Shown one piece after another: positions 50,746-61,489 of a stretch of 64,000 nucleotides of DNA (positions within the stretch are counted from its first letter, which is position 1; each line of letters starts with the position of its first letter). The position numbers and the translations under genes were made by a program. Under the pieces are notes generated by a model, which saw only the letters and a list, made by a program, of their open reading frames with translations, ran no database searches and was not told the origin of the DNA. The stretch comes from Epiperipatus broadwayi (taxonomy: Eukaryota; Onychophora; Udeonychophora; Euonychophora; Peripatidae). The stretch lies in NCBI GenBank assembly GCA_028023455.1, contig JAQFVV010000315.1:972501-1036500 (forward strand), given 5' to 3'.

Positions 50746-52695
50746 TTAGGTATTTTCTTTTCTAAATCTAAACTTTAATTTTCTCGTGCCTTCCTTAAGT
50801 CTCACGTTAACTTTTCCTATCTTCTTTCTTTTATTAAGATCATTCTTAAGAAAATCTGTCATGAATTTCTCGTGCTTTAGACATTTAAGTCTTACTTTTA
50901 TCTTGCTTATATCTCTATTCTGATTAAATTTTTCTCTTATAAATTCACTATTAGGTATCAAGTTTCTAATTCCTTTAAACAATATTTCTTTAGAAATATC
51001 AAATTGTAAACGAATATTTCTATCATTAACACTACATTTAGATATCACATCTTGCATTCTATTTTTAAATTTATTACTACTTTTATCAATAATTTTTGGT
51101 AATTTATGTTCCAACAACTTTAAATACTTTTGCTCTGAAGAGATAAACTTTATCCCTGTAGATTTACCAAATCTTTTGTCATCAATATAATATTTTTTAA
51201 AACTATTAAGTTGATCTATAGTTCTTTCATCAACTAATCTTTCATAGGATTTACTCACTCCTATCATTTCATTAGTCAATTTAAAATATTCTTTGGGATT
51301 TTTCAATATTCTTCTGTATATTTCATTTCTACTATCAACTATTTCAATATAATTTTTATGAATCTCCTTTTCTTCATAAATCATTTCATTATCTATAATA
51401 GTTTTTTCAACAAATAACTTGGTTTCCTTACTAGCGAAATTAATATAAGACTCATCTTTTTTAAATTTGTCATCTGCTATCTTAACAAATGATACATCAT
51501 TATATCTATCTTTATCTCCTAATTTAACAGAATATATGTTTTCTGGTGTCCAATTACTACATAAGTTAATATCTTTATTAACTATCTCAATGAATTGTGG
51601 ATTTTCTTCATCTACAGTCTCTACAATTTCTTTGTCATCTACCACATTTTCACTAATTAAATTAATAGATTCTTTATTCTTCTCCGTATCTGTACTAATT
51701 ACTTCAACAGATTTACTACTTATTTCATGAGATACTTTCTTACTTACTATCTTTCCTTCAAAGTTTTGTATCCCTAAATCTTTTAATTTTCCCATTATTT
51801 CCTTTTGAACTTCCTCTTTGGTTCTTATTTTAGTCTGAACTACCTCTTCCTTAATAATTCTAATTTCTTCATTAATATGATTTATATTACTCTTTACTTC
51901 ATATATTTCACTTTTTACACTTAAATTATAACTCTCTATTTTCTAATCTAACATACTATTATTTAGTTGACATCGGACAATAGATTCTTCTATTTGAGTG
52001 TTAAAATTTTTTACTGCTCTTTCTGAAAATTCAGAAAATTTCCTCTTCAACAACTTTTGATTTCTGTCTTCTATTTGCATTATTTCTTCCTTTAAAGAAT
52101 CAACAACCTTTTCATTGTTATCAAATCTCAAATCCAAATTATTAAATTTATCTTGTACTTCCACCTTAAAATCTTCTACCGTTTTACAGGTTTCATTAAG
52201 TTTTTGATTCATACTTTCTACACAAGCTCTGATTTCATTACTATTTTTGTCTACATTTTCACTAAAAGATTCTAATCTTATATTTGTTTTATTTAAGTTT
52301 TTATTAAGAATATTAAATTTTATATTACTGTCTTCTCTATTTTTATTCATATCTTCTCTAAGAGATTCACTAATTTTATTCATATTTTCATTAAGAATAT
52401 TAAATTTTATATTACTATCTTCTCTATTTTTTCTATTATCTTCTTTCATCTCCTTCATCATCAATAACAGTTGAGATATTTGGGAGTTCTCTACCTCCTT
52501 GTTAGGCACTATTATCTTTTCTTCCACTGTTTTAATTTCCATAACCTCTTCTTTTATCTTACTATCTATAATTTGGACACTATCTACAACTGTTTCCATT
52601 TCAATTAAGTTTTGTATTTCGCATTTCTCCTCACAACTTTCATCGACAATAAACTCAGATATTTCACTCTCTAAATTATTATCTTGATTGTTCAT
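50746..52695 (-). CDS. Gag-like coiled-coil protein of LTR element B (one in-frame stop)
   Basis: From ATG at 52695 to the stop at 50746 there are 650 codons in a single frame, interrupted only by one TAG at 51943-51945. The stop-free remainder implies recent activity, readthrough or a young mutation. The front 250 residues are acidic and predicted coiled coil; NREDSNIKFNILN is repeated at residues about 90 and 119, a 29-residue duplication. The middle is acidic to neutral. SNKFKNRMQDVISKC matches the A protein. The tail is very basic, with KIKVRLKCLKHEK and KVNVRLKEGTRKLKFRFRK. No protease, RT, RNase H or integrase motif and no CCHC knuckle is present. It lies between the LTRs, about 750 nt after the primer site. 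The inferred role is a structural, RNA-binding gag protein; enzymes must come from elsewhere. Confidence 0.65.
51943..51945 (-). other. In-frame amber codon in the element B gag-like gene
   Basis: The minus strand reads ATG TTA GAT TAG AAA ATA, and the frame continues open for 399 further codons before its own stop. The codon separates the coiled-coil front from the basic tail. It may be a readthrough signal or a simple mutation. Confidence 0.7.
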
Positions 52696-53440
52696 TTTTT
52701 TTTATAAATATGCTTTTTCTCAAAATTCAATATTTAAACTATATATTACTATTAATTTTTCATAAAAATAGTTCCTTAACAGTTTCTTTTATCCCTATCT
52801 ACCATCACCCACAATAAACCATAGATAATACCTCCTTTACACCTTATACAATCTAATCCTAAATAACAATAACGATTAACATTATGTGTGTCACAACATT
52901 ATTTCCCACATGCATGATTCACATATATTTTGCACATATTAAAGCATTTTCAAAACACATTTCAAATATTTCAATAATTGACATGGTCATAGTGAATACT
53001 AAATAATCGTTAGTCACATATGCATATTTTAAAATTTTATTTGCCAATTGTTTTACACCGATATAGTACTATTTTTAAGCAATCAGATTATCTACCACAT
53101 AAAATTGCAATATTTTTAGTAATAAGCACTTAATTCACTATGATAATCAAATCCTAAATAATTACTACTATAATAAAATATTAAATTATCTACTTTCTGT
53201 GAGATATACTATCAATAATCTCTAAAGTTACGTGAATGAATTCAAATACTAACTATTGTATTATATATTCTTAATTATTTTCCTAATATATCTCGTAGCC
53301 TAAATGTTTGAGTATCACAATCTGAACTATCGATTGTAGTCCCAACTACATATCGTGCAGTCACATTAGAAAAGCAAAATCTAACCGAGACTTCCCCATA
53401 TCATGTAAGCCCATTATACTCTCCCACTTTAAGTACTGAG

Positions 53441-53463
53441 GCCGAACACATTGCTGGCGCCGG
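53441..53463 (-). promoter_or_regulatory. Degenerate primer-binding site of element B
   Basis: The minus strand directly downstream of the 5' LTR contains CGGCGCCAGCAATGTGTTCG. This resembles the tRNA-Lys1,2 type site TGGCGCCCAACGTGGGGC but with substitutions and indels. The match is weaker than in A and C. The leader 52696-53440 holds no ORF. Confidence 0.4.
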
Positions 53464-53467
53464 AATC

Positions 53468-54845
53468 TGACCTTGTAATTATGCGTCTCCAATTTTTTCA
53501 TTAGATTCTGTATAATGTCCGAGTTGTGGTTTTTTATGTACCAAAACAGTTCTTCGGTTAAATAAATAAAGCTGTATCAATAAATATTCAAATATTTCTT
53601 TAGCATTACAATTTCTATCCATTTTATTTTGTAGTATATCCATTTTTATTGCGTAGCTTAGGTTAAACTTTTAGATAAAATACGACTGGTAAGTACTTTA
53701 AAAATTAGAAAATCATATTAAACGAAATTATTAAAAATATTTTTTAATTTATACTTTCTCTTGCAAAAAATATTTTTTTAAAATTATCAGTTAGTTTTTT
53801 GCAGATAAAGTTATAAGAAAGTACTAAAAAAATTGACTAAAATAAAAGATTTTTTAAAACACTATCTTTTGATAGTTATAATTTACCTCTCTCCAGTTTC
53901 AATACATTTTTTTAATCTCCCGCTCTATCTTAGTTACAACAATATTTATCGTCTGTAAAAAAAAAATACCTATTTTTGATTGGTCAATTCTTACCCCGCT
54001 TGAAAACAAATTTACAGATTTTCAATTTATAGTAGAATTATATTTGAAAAATAAAATGATGACGTAATGAACCCAAATATTATTTAAAATATTACTTTTA
54101 AATAAATTATTATTTTATTAAGACTATTTAAACATTTAAAATAACATTTAATAACTTATTCCATTTATAACATTCAATTTATCTATTTTTATTTAAATAA
54201 AATATTTATTATTATTTGCTTTTATGATAGGCAATAATTCTATCCAACTCTATAATATAACTTTTAAAATATTTTAAACTTTGTTATTAATTCAAACAAG
54301 CAGTGTGTGATAGTATACATTAAAAAACCACGTGATTACAACTTAGACGATTTTCAATCTATTTCTCTGTCTAAACTAATAAAATTGATACACTTATTAT
54401 ATTATATAATATAATTATAAAAAATTTGGAAGAATAATTTAGAAAATATAGAATTAGATATAATTTTCACCATCACAAAGTTTATTTTAAAAAATATACT
54501 ATATTAATTTTGACTATTTTAATATGATTACAATTCTAAATATAGCATTTATTAAATCATACATTTTAAACTATTAAAATCGGATTTTTAAATATACTTT
54601 TAATTATTTATAGCTGTGTTATTTAATATGGCTAGCTTTTACAACCATATGCAACAATATTTTAAGCTTTATATAACTATTTTAAAATGATTTTGTATAC
54701 TACATATTCTCTTTAGCTTCAAATTGTACTTTAGAGATATAATTGACTTAATATAATTAATGTATTAAAAAAAACATATTCTAAATTTAAATTTTTTTAG
54801 TAATTGACTGTTATGAATTATTACTGACCTATAGAAAAGGGCACA
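53468..54845 (-). mobile_element. 5' LTR of element B (short form)
   Basis: Minus strand from TGTGCCC at 54845 to ...AAGGTCA at 53468, 1.38 kb. It matches 48950-50271 with scattered substitutions and small indels, showing the two are a pair of LTRs flanking 50272-53467. It contains a GACCAATCA (CCAAT-box-like) motif near 53980, shared with unit D. Its upstream edge adjoins eight bases of alternating AT that also abut element C. Confidence 0.8.
53479..53643 (-). CDS. Possible 54-residue LTR leader peptide of element B
   Basis: An ATG at 53643 opens a 54-codon frame (MDILQNKMDRNCNAKEIFEY...) ending just before the LTR end. In the other LTR (ATG near 49,066) the first 29 or so codons are nearly identical, but the frame stops after about 36 codons following small indels. 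It begins about 1.2 kb into the LTR; unit D has an ORF at a similar offset with no clear sequence similarity. It may be untranslated. Confidence 0.25.
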   Translation of the reverse strand: MDILQNKMDRNCNAKEIFEYLLIQLYLFNRRTVLVHKKPQLGHYTESNEKIGDA

Positions 54846-55458
54846 ATATATATTGTACCTATATTGATATAGGCACATATAATTTTTATCTAAAATTATT
54901 ATTAAAGTAATCTTTCGTAAAAGAAAAACATAAAATTAAATGTTGAAGAGTTTATTCAGCTTGTTTTCGAAAAGGATAAGAATTAAATAGTTTCTAGCGT
55001 TAGTTTTTGAAATAAAAAAGCTACAATTAATTGGTCAAAAGGGGGGAGGGGGAGTCTTGGTTTGAGAGATGAAACTAAGGGTTGTAAAAGGAAGTAAAGA
55101 GTTTTTGTTAGTATTCGTAAAAATATAATTTGAGAAAGTTAAGACATGCAAATCTCTTTTCATTCAATTTTAATTAAAGAAAAAATAATGTTAAAACTGA
55201 ATAGTAAATTGTATTAAAAATATATGTGTGTATATATGTACATTTGTAAATATATAAAATGTATGTGAAAGTTAGGGAAGATTATCATTGAAAAACCCGG
55301 CAATGGCTATTAGATATTAATTAATATAAAACAATACGTTTTTGCATGGCTATTACTAATTAAGCAATCTTTCAAAACACGTTTATCAAAGGATTAATTG
55401 ATAAGGAATTTGACAACAGATCTTTGTCGGAGATATCAGAAAGACAACATGTTGCAGA

Positions 55459-55496
55459 TATAAATAGACCTTTTTTTATCGGACAGTCTTTCAGTT
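55459..55496 (+). promoter_or_regulatory. Core promoter in the C LTR: TATA box plus TCAGTT initiator
   Basis: TATAAATAG at 55459-55467 is followed by TCAGTT at 55491-55496; the initiator A is 34 nt after the first T of TATA. Both are conserved in the 3' LTR (near 59597-59635). The spacing and TCAGT initiator fit an arthropod-type RNA polymerase II promoter. It would place U3 at about 640 bp. Confidence 0.6.
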
Positions 55497-55767
55497 CCAC
55501 AAATTAATTGAGTGAGTTCAGTTCACAAAGTTATTGAGAGAGTGCAGTTCGGAAATTAATTGAGTCAGATAAGAAACAAAATGCAGTGCTGAGAATATTT
55601 TTTGGAACGCACGTTCACCTCCAGCCCAGATGTCCGAGAAAACAGCAGACCTGCCCGTGAAATAATGTCAGCTTAACATCTTAGAAAAATCTCCGTCAGT
55701 ATCTATTTGACTCCGATAGCAATAATCGTGAAAATCAGGAAACTCAGCAAGGAAATGTCCCAGCCGA

Positions 55768-55776
55768 CTGGTAAGC
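55768..55776 (+). promoter_or_regulatory. Candidate 5' splice donor in the C LTR
   Basis: CTG|GTAAGC lies about 280 nt downstream of the predicted start site and is conserved in the 3' LTR (GGCTG|GTAAGC at about 59902-59912). The preceding roughly 29 codons are open in one frame in both LTRs. A donor inside the LTR would allow a short leader exon to be spliced. Confidence 0.35.
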
Positions 55777-56633
55777 ATTTATAATGAAAATATCCTCACT
55801 GAAAGCAGCCTCCAAAGAACAAAATTCTATGTCAACATTAAAAAAAAACCTAGGTAAAACATTTGCTTATTTCGTTTATACTGTAATAGCCATTGCATTT
55901 CATTAATTCGTGCAAATCCTCCAAGAGACTAATTATATGAACTCGATATCATACATAAATGAAGTATTGATGTGTGTGATTAAATTTCAAATGCTATGTA
56001 ATACTTTAATATTATTATGTGTGTGCAAGAGTTAATATGTGTGTGATCCTTATATCAATATTATTAGTTAAATTAGATAAATACCAGTGTTTTGTTATGA
56101 AAGTAAACAAGTATATTTAAACTAGTTTAGAAATGTCAATTTAAAATATGCGTGTGTTTTATGAGAATTATAAAATGTTTAAATTTAGAAAATAAATGTT
56201 AGTTAATAAATTATCTTTAAAATTAAACTTTATTTGTCGGTCAATTCTTTTTATCAATTCTTTTACAATTCCTTTTATAAATTCTTTTTAACAAATTCTT
56301 TATCAAGTCTTTTAACCACTAATTAAGCATAATCTATTAGTGATTATAAACAACTGAGCTAGTCATGGATTTAGGCGTTGGGTTAGTTGCCACTATTCAA
56401 AGTGCGTTGTCTATTCTTTTAGAATAAGCAGCTGGTGCCCGTGTTTATACACAAACAAAAAAAGTGCTTTGAACTTGGTGTTGAACTCAACAGTCGAGAA
56501 GAAGTTATGTCCTGGAAATGTAACATTAGTTATATACTTTATAGCTATCGTTTGGGCATACATACTCTCCGAGTATGTTCTTCTCTGCCTAAGAGACCGG
56601 TGATTCGAATCCACATATTCGAACTCGGTTCAA

Positions 56634-56654
56634 TGGCTTTACCCAACGTGGGCC
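56634..56654 (+). promoter_or_regulatory. Primer-binding site of element C
   Basis: Two bases after the LTR end, TGGCTTTACCCAACGTGGG shares TGGC and CCCAACGTGGG with the tRNA-Lys1,2 primer site, but has TTTA in place of one G. The position is exactly as expected. Confidence 0.6.
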
Positions 56655-56980
56655 GAACTTGTCATAAATGACAGTTAATTAAATACTTTGTTCTTGTTGA
56701 AAATAAAAATCTAAAAAGTTAAATTATGTATGTAAAAGTGTTTTAATTTAAAAAAAAAAGAATTGACCGAAAACTTTTTTTTTTTTTTTTTTCCGTAATG
56801 AAAAGAGATTTTGACATTTATGCTATCAAATCAGAGACAGCTGATATTTGGGCAGAGTTAAAGCATTAGATCAGGTAGAAAAATGGACAAAAGGGGTGGT
56901 CAGCGTGTGTTTCCGTTTTACTCAGAAATAAATAAATAAGCCATATATTAAATTTAGTGAAATAAAATATTGTTTTAAAA

Positions 56981-57682
56981 ATGGAAAAAGAGAAAGAAAT
57001 GTCTGAGACGCGAATGATGATGAAAATGATGATGAATATGATGCAAGATTTTAAAGAAGAATTGTGTCAGAAATTTGAGCAAAGCCAACAAGAGCTTAAA
57101 GAAGAACTCAAAGCAGAATTGAAGGCAGAATTTAGTCAGGTTAAAACAGAAATTAAAGAACTCAGAGCAGAAGTAAGAGAAATAAGATGTGAGATAAAGG
57201 TAAAGGTAGAGAAGAACCAAGAAGTTATAGAGTTAGATTTAATTAAAGAAAGTCAGGAAGTTGAAAAGGAAGTTGAGGTGATAAAAGACATAGAAATTGA
57301 ATTAGAATCAGATAGCATTGTGATAAATAAAGTAGACACAAATGCAGATCAAGAAATAGAAGAAAAACATAAGTTCAAGGTAGTAGATAGTGTAGAAAAG
57401 TTTTTACAAAGAATTAAAAATAAAAGGTTTAAAGTAAATGTTCGCATTCGCTGTAGACGTAGATTTAAAACAAAGAGGAAGTGTAGGAAAAAATATTCAC
57501 GATTAGGAAAAATACGGAGGTCTGTAAAGCTTAAAAGTTTTCTAATTTACAAGGCAGAATATAGAACGGAAAGAGAAAGAGATAAAATAGATTTTAACCA
57601 AGAAATAGAAGTGAGAATATGGAGTATGATTTATATTATAAAATTAGTAGAAAGAAAGAAGGAACCGCCTGACATAGCTTAA
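56981..57682 (+). CDS. Gag-like coiled-coil protein of element C
   Basis: Intact 233-residue frame starting about 330 nt after the primer site. Residues 1-20 are methionine-rich (ETRMMMKMMMNMMQDF). Residues about 20-75 are a strong charged coiled coil (QQELKEELKAELKAEF, EIKELRAEVREIRCE). Residues 80-135 are acidic. The tail from about residue 140 is highly basic, with KVNVRIRCRRRFKTKRK, matching the KVNVRL of B and KVKVRS of A. No CCHC knuckle, protease or polymerase. At 233 residues it is the shortest of the three; the central SNKFKN region of A and B is missing. The inferred role is multimerising, RNA-packaging gag; it could equally be a different structural protein. Confidence 0.7.
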   Translation: MEKEKEMSETRMMMKMMMNMMQDFKEELCQKFEQSQQELKEELKAELKAEFSQVKTEIKELRAEVREIRCEIKVKVEKNQEVIELDLIKESQEVEKEVEVIKDIEIELESDSIVINKVDTNADQEIEEKHKFKVVDSVEKFLQRIKNKRFKVNVRIRCRRRFKTKRKCRKKYSRLGKIRRSVKLKSFLIYKAEYRTERERDKIDFNQEIEVRIWSMIYIIKLVERKKEPPDIA

Positions 57683-58973
57683 AAGTTAGTAATCGGGCGG
57701 AATAGTAAAGGAAATAAACAAAAAGGACCGGAAATGGACTATGAGTCTAATATAATTATTTTGACGTGGGTGAAAAGCCTGAATTAGAATTTCGCTATTT
57801 AAAATGATGGATTGTTTTGTCAAATAATAATAATGGAGGCTTCGCAAAATAAAAGATTTTTTTTCTCCATGCACATATTAATTAAGGAAATGTTCGTAAA
57901 TAAACAGTTCAAATAAATAAAAATCAATAAAATCAAGTTAAATAAATGGGTCAAATTAAGGATTTAGAAATAATATTTGTAGAATTAAATAAATGAATAA
58001 AATAATGGAAATACATAAAATAAAAACAAGTTAAATAAATAAGTATAATATGTCTGTAGAAAATAAATAAAATATTCGTAGTAAAATAAAATAGTTTCTG
58101 AGTACACGCACGTTAATATGTAAGTTAAAGTAATGGGTTAAAAGTAATATCGTAATATAAATAAATATGTAAATTGATGTCCGTGATAGTTTAGAATAGT
58201 ATTGTAAGTTAAATAAATATGTAAGATAATGTTCGTAATAGTTCAGAATAATATAAATAAATATGTTAAAGTAATGTTCATGTGTATTTAAAATAATATT
58301 GTAGGATTAGTGATAAATAATATAAAGTCAATCTAAGTTATATTAGGAGTGTATAAGGGTTTGAATCTAACGGGAATGAGGGTAGTATAGAAGTGTTTTA
58401 GTTAAGGTTAATTTTAAAGCTCTCGACTGGATAAATTCTAGTACCTGTAACGGATTGGCCGGGATCATTCCTCTTTTAAAAAATGCACTGGCAACAACCA
58501 GAGTAAGTCATGAGTCACTTTTCGGGGGAGAATCCCCATATCTCATACCTCATTTTCCAAAGCGTAAGTCGGAAATGGATAGTTGAAAATTCCTGCCATT
58601 GTAGCTGCTTAGTCAAAGTCCGATCAAGAGAATCGGCAATCGTTTTCCAGGGCGTAAGTCAAAAATGGACAGTTGAAATTCCTGCCATTTGCAACCACCT
58701 TTTCTTAGTCAAAGTCCGATCAAGAGAATCGGCAGCCGAAGCTTCATTTACAAAAGATCCCTGCGCCACAAATTTAGTTTGTCCTCGTGGTCATTATCCA
58801 GGACGAACATTGTAAGCAATGTTACCAGCATAGAAAGAAGAAAAGCATAATTGGAGATTTCCCTTAGTATGGAAAGGAAAAGATATTAAAAAAAGGCAAA
58901 CTTAGAAGGAATAATAAATTAATATTTAATGTTGTCAGAGATAAAATGGTCAAAAATGACGCATTTTACTCTC
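57683..58973 (+). other. Element C interior downstream of gag, non-coding
   Basis: About 1.3 kb with many TAAATAAATA-like repeats and no pol. At 58552-58735 a segment of about 90 bp is tandemly duplicated (GCGTAAGTC at 58562 and 58652, each followed by TTCCTGCCATT and GTCAAAGTCCGATCAAGAGA). The frame at 58510-58815 is a by-product of this duplication. Confidence 0.6.
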
Positions 58974-58989
58974 AAAAGGAAGGGCGGAG
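58974..58989 (+). promoter_or_regulatory. Polypurine tract of element C
   Basis: AAAAGGAAGGGCGGAG followed by TAA and then the 3' LTR start TGTACC at 58993; standard place and composition for the plus-strand primer. Confidence 0.75.
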
Positions 58990-58992
58990 TAA

Positions 58993-60768
58993 TGTACCTA
59001 TATTGATATAGACACATATAATTTTTATCTAAAATTATTATTAAAGTAATCTTTCGTAAAAGAAAAACATAAAATTATATGTTGAAGAGTTTATTCAGCT
59101 TGTTTTCGAAAAGGATAAGAATTAAATAGTTTCTAGCGTTAGTTTTTGAAATAAAAAAGCTACAATTAATTGGTCAAAAGGGGGGAGGGGGAGTCTTGGT
59201 TTGAGAGATGAAACTAAGGGTTGTAAAAGGAAGTAAAGAGTTTTTGTTAGTATTCGTAAAAATATAATTTGAGAAAGTTAAGACATGCAAATCTCTTTTC
59301 ATTCAATTTTAATTAAAGAAAAAATAATGTTAAAACTGAATAGTAAATTGTATTAAAAATATATGTGCGTATATATGTACATTTGTAAATATATAAAATG
59401 TATGTGAAAGTTAGGGAAGATTATCATTGAAAAACACGGCAATGGCTATTAGATATTAATTAATATAAAACAATACATTTTTGCATGGCTATTACTAATT
59501 AAGCAATCTTTCAAAACACGTTTATCAAAGGATTAATTGATAAGGAATTTGACAACAGATCTTTGCCGGAGATATCAGAAAGACAACATGTTGCAGATAT
59601 AAATAGACCTTTTTTATCGGACAGTCTTTCAGTTCCACAAATTAATTGAGTGAGTTCAGTTCACAAAGTTATTGAGAGAGTGCAGTTCAGAAATTAATTG
59701 AGTCAGATAAGAAACAAAATGCAGTGCTGAGAATATTTTGGAATGCACGTTCACCTCCAGCCCAGATGTCCGAGAAAACAGCAGACCTGCCCGTGAAATA
59801 ATGTCAGCTTAACATCTTAGAAAAATCTCCGTCAGTATCTATTTGTCTCCGATAGCAATAATCGTGAAAATCAGAAAACTCAGCAAGGAAACGTCCCAGA
59901 CGGCTGGTAAGCATTTATAATGGAAATATCCTCACCGAAAGCAGCCTCCAAAGAACAAAATTCTACGTCAACATTCAAAAAAAGCCTAGGTAAAACATTT
60001 GCTTATTTCGTTTATACTGTAATAGCCATTGCATTTCATTAATTCGTGCAAATCCTCCAAGAGTCTAATTATATGAACTCGATATCATACATAAATGAAC
60101 TATTGATGTGTGTGATTAAATTTCAAATGCTATGTAATACTTTAATATTATTATGTGTGTGCATGAGTTAATATGTGCGTGATCTTTATATCAATATTAT
60201 TAGTTAAATTAGATAAATACCAGTGTTTTGTTATGAAAGTAAACAAGAATATTTAAACTAGTTTAGAAATGTCAATTTAAAATATGCATGTGTTTTATGA
60301 GAATTATAAAATGTTTAAATTTAGAAAATAAATGTTAGTTAATAAATTATCTTTAAAATTAAACTTTATTTGTCGGTCAATTCTTTTTATCAATTCTTTT
60401 ACAATTCATTTTATAAATTCTTTTTAACAAATTCTTTATCAAGTCTTTTAACCACTAATTAAGCATAATCTATTAGTGATTATAAACAACTGAGCTAGTC
60501 ATGGATTTAGGCATTGGGTTAGTTGCCACTATTCACAGTGCGTTGTCTATTCTTTTAGAATAAGCAGCTGGCGCCCATGTTTATACACAAACAAAAAAAG
60601 TGCTTTGAACTTGGTGTTGAACTCAAAAGTCAAGAAGAAGTTATGTCCTGTAAATGTAACGTTAGTTATATACTTTATAGCTATCGTTTGGGCATACATA
60701 CTCTCCGAGTATGTTCTTCTCTGCCTAAGAGACCGGTGATTCGAATCCATGTATTCGAACTCGGTTCA
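58993..60768 (+). repeat. 3' LTR of element C
   Basis: 1,776 bp, nearly identical to the 5' LTR with isolated substitutions and small indels. It ends GGTTCA directly against an (AT)n run. It repeats the promoter, donor-like site and poly(A) signals of the 5' copy. Confidence 0.9.
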
Positions 60769-60785
60769 ATATATATATATATATA
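60769..60785. repeat. (AT)n tract at the 3' edge of element C
   Basis: Short alternating AT run; with 54846-54853 it forms the target duplication or target site of element C. Confidence 0.85.
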
Positions 60786-60850
60786 GTAATAATAAAAAGT
60801 CAGATGTCACATGACTTATATATAGCTTGCACTTACAAATATGTAAAATT

Positions 60851-61399
60851 AAGAGCATGCTAATTAGCTCTAAACCAGCTTTTTTTTATTTATGATAAAT
60901 GCTACTACAAGAGAAGGCATTCAAATCATTTTTATCTTGGTTTCTTTTAATATATTTATTTAACTTTGTTTTTGTTAATATGCAATTTGCTCTTAGTTAA
61001 TTTCTATATATAATATGTAAATGGCTCTCAAATGATTTCTTTAAATTTGATTCTATTTCATCAAGCCCGAGAAAAAAATATTTACCGGTCAAAACATGTT
61101 TATCCATCTAACATGAGCTGGAAATCACAAACTGTTCTTCAAACCCAGTCAAGCCCAACATTTAGGTCAGGGACCAGACTGGATTCGAACTCACTATCTA
61201 AGCCCCAGATCAATCACCTAATGAATAACATAATAGTGATGGCACATGAGAATTAATCTTAGTCCAGCTGACTAGCAAAGCTGAGCAAAACAATGAGACA
61301 TCTATTATCCAAGATAAAAATGATTTGAATGTCTTCTCTTGTATTAACATTTATCATAAATAAAATAAAAAAGCTTGTTTAGAGCTAATTAGCAAGCTC

Positions 61400-61402
<3 letters not shown>
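60851..61402. repeat. Foldback element with a tRNA-like segment in its loop
   Basis: 60851-60938 (AAGAGCATGCTAATTAGCTC ... TTTTTATCTT) is the reverse complement of 61311-61402 with few mismatches. The 370-bp loop contains, on the minus strand, GAGTTCGAATCCAG (about 61187-61200), a good Pol III B box, so a tRNA-derived SINE may be carried inside. The right arm touches a (TA)n tract; the frame at 61032-61256 is not a gene. Confidence 0.7.

Positions 61403-61479
<77 letters not shown>
61403..61479. repeat. (TA)n tracts
   Basis: Two TA runs separated by TATTATAGATA. Confidence 0.9.
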
Positions 61480-61480
<1 letters not shown>

Positions 61481-61489
61481 AAACCAAAA

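Larger units (their letters stand above)
54854..56632 (+). repeat. 5' LTR of element C
   Basis: 1,779 bp, TGTACC to GGTTCA. It carries a TATA box with TCAGTT initiator (55459-55496), a donor-like CTGGTAAGC at 55768-55776, AATAAA near 56194, and a run of imperfect AATTCTTTT-type repeats near 56245-56310. The minus-strand frame at 56411-56614 runs antisense to a tRNA-like stretch with GATTCGAATCC and is not a gene. Confidence 0.9.
54854..60768 (+). mobile_element. LTR retrotransposon C, complete gag-only element
   Basis: Two nearly identical LTRs (54854-56632 and 58993-60768, both TGTACC...GGTTCA) enclose a 2.36-kb interior with a primer site, one gag-like gene and a polypurine tract. Flanks are AT repeats on both sides (54846-54853 and 60769 on), compatible with a 4- or 6-bp ATAT-type target duplication. 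The interior has no protease, RT or integrase, so it is non-autonomous by content, not visibly by decay. The few LTR differences imply a fairly recent insertion. It inserted exactly at the outer edge of element B. Confidence 0.85.

Noticed and set aside
52247-52687. Plus-strand hydrophobic frames
   Set aside because: Antisense shadows of the element B gag coiled coil; the Leu/Ser richness mirrors Lys/Glu/Asn codons on the other strand.
56411-56614. Minus-strand frame starting MDSNHRSLRQRR, repeated at 60547-60750
   Set aside because: It runs antisense to a tRNA-like GATTCGAATCC stretch in the C LTR. Such peptides are common false predictions opposite tRNA-like DNA; the duplication is due to the LTR pair.
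58510-58815. 101-codon plus-strand frame in element C
   Set aside because: It covers a tandem duplication of about 90 bp and shows no domain; probably non-coding interior.
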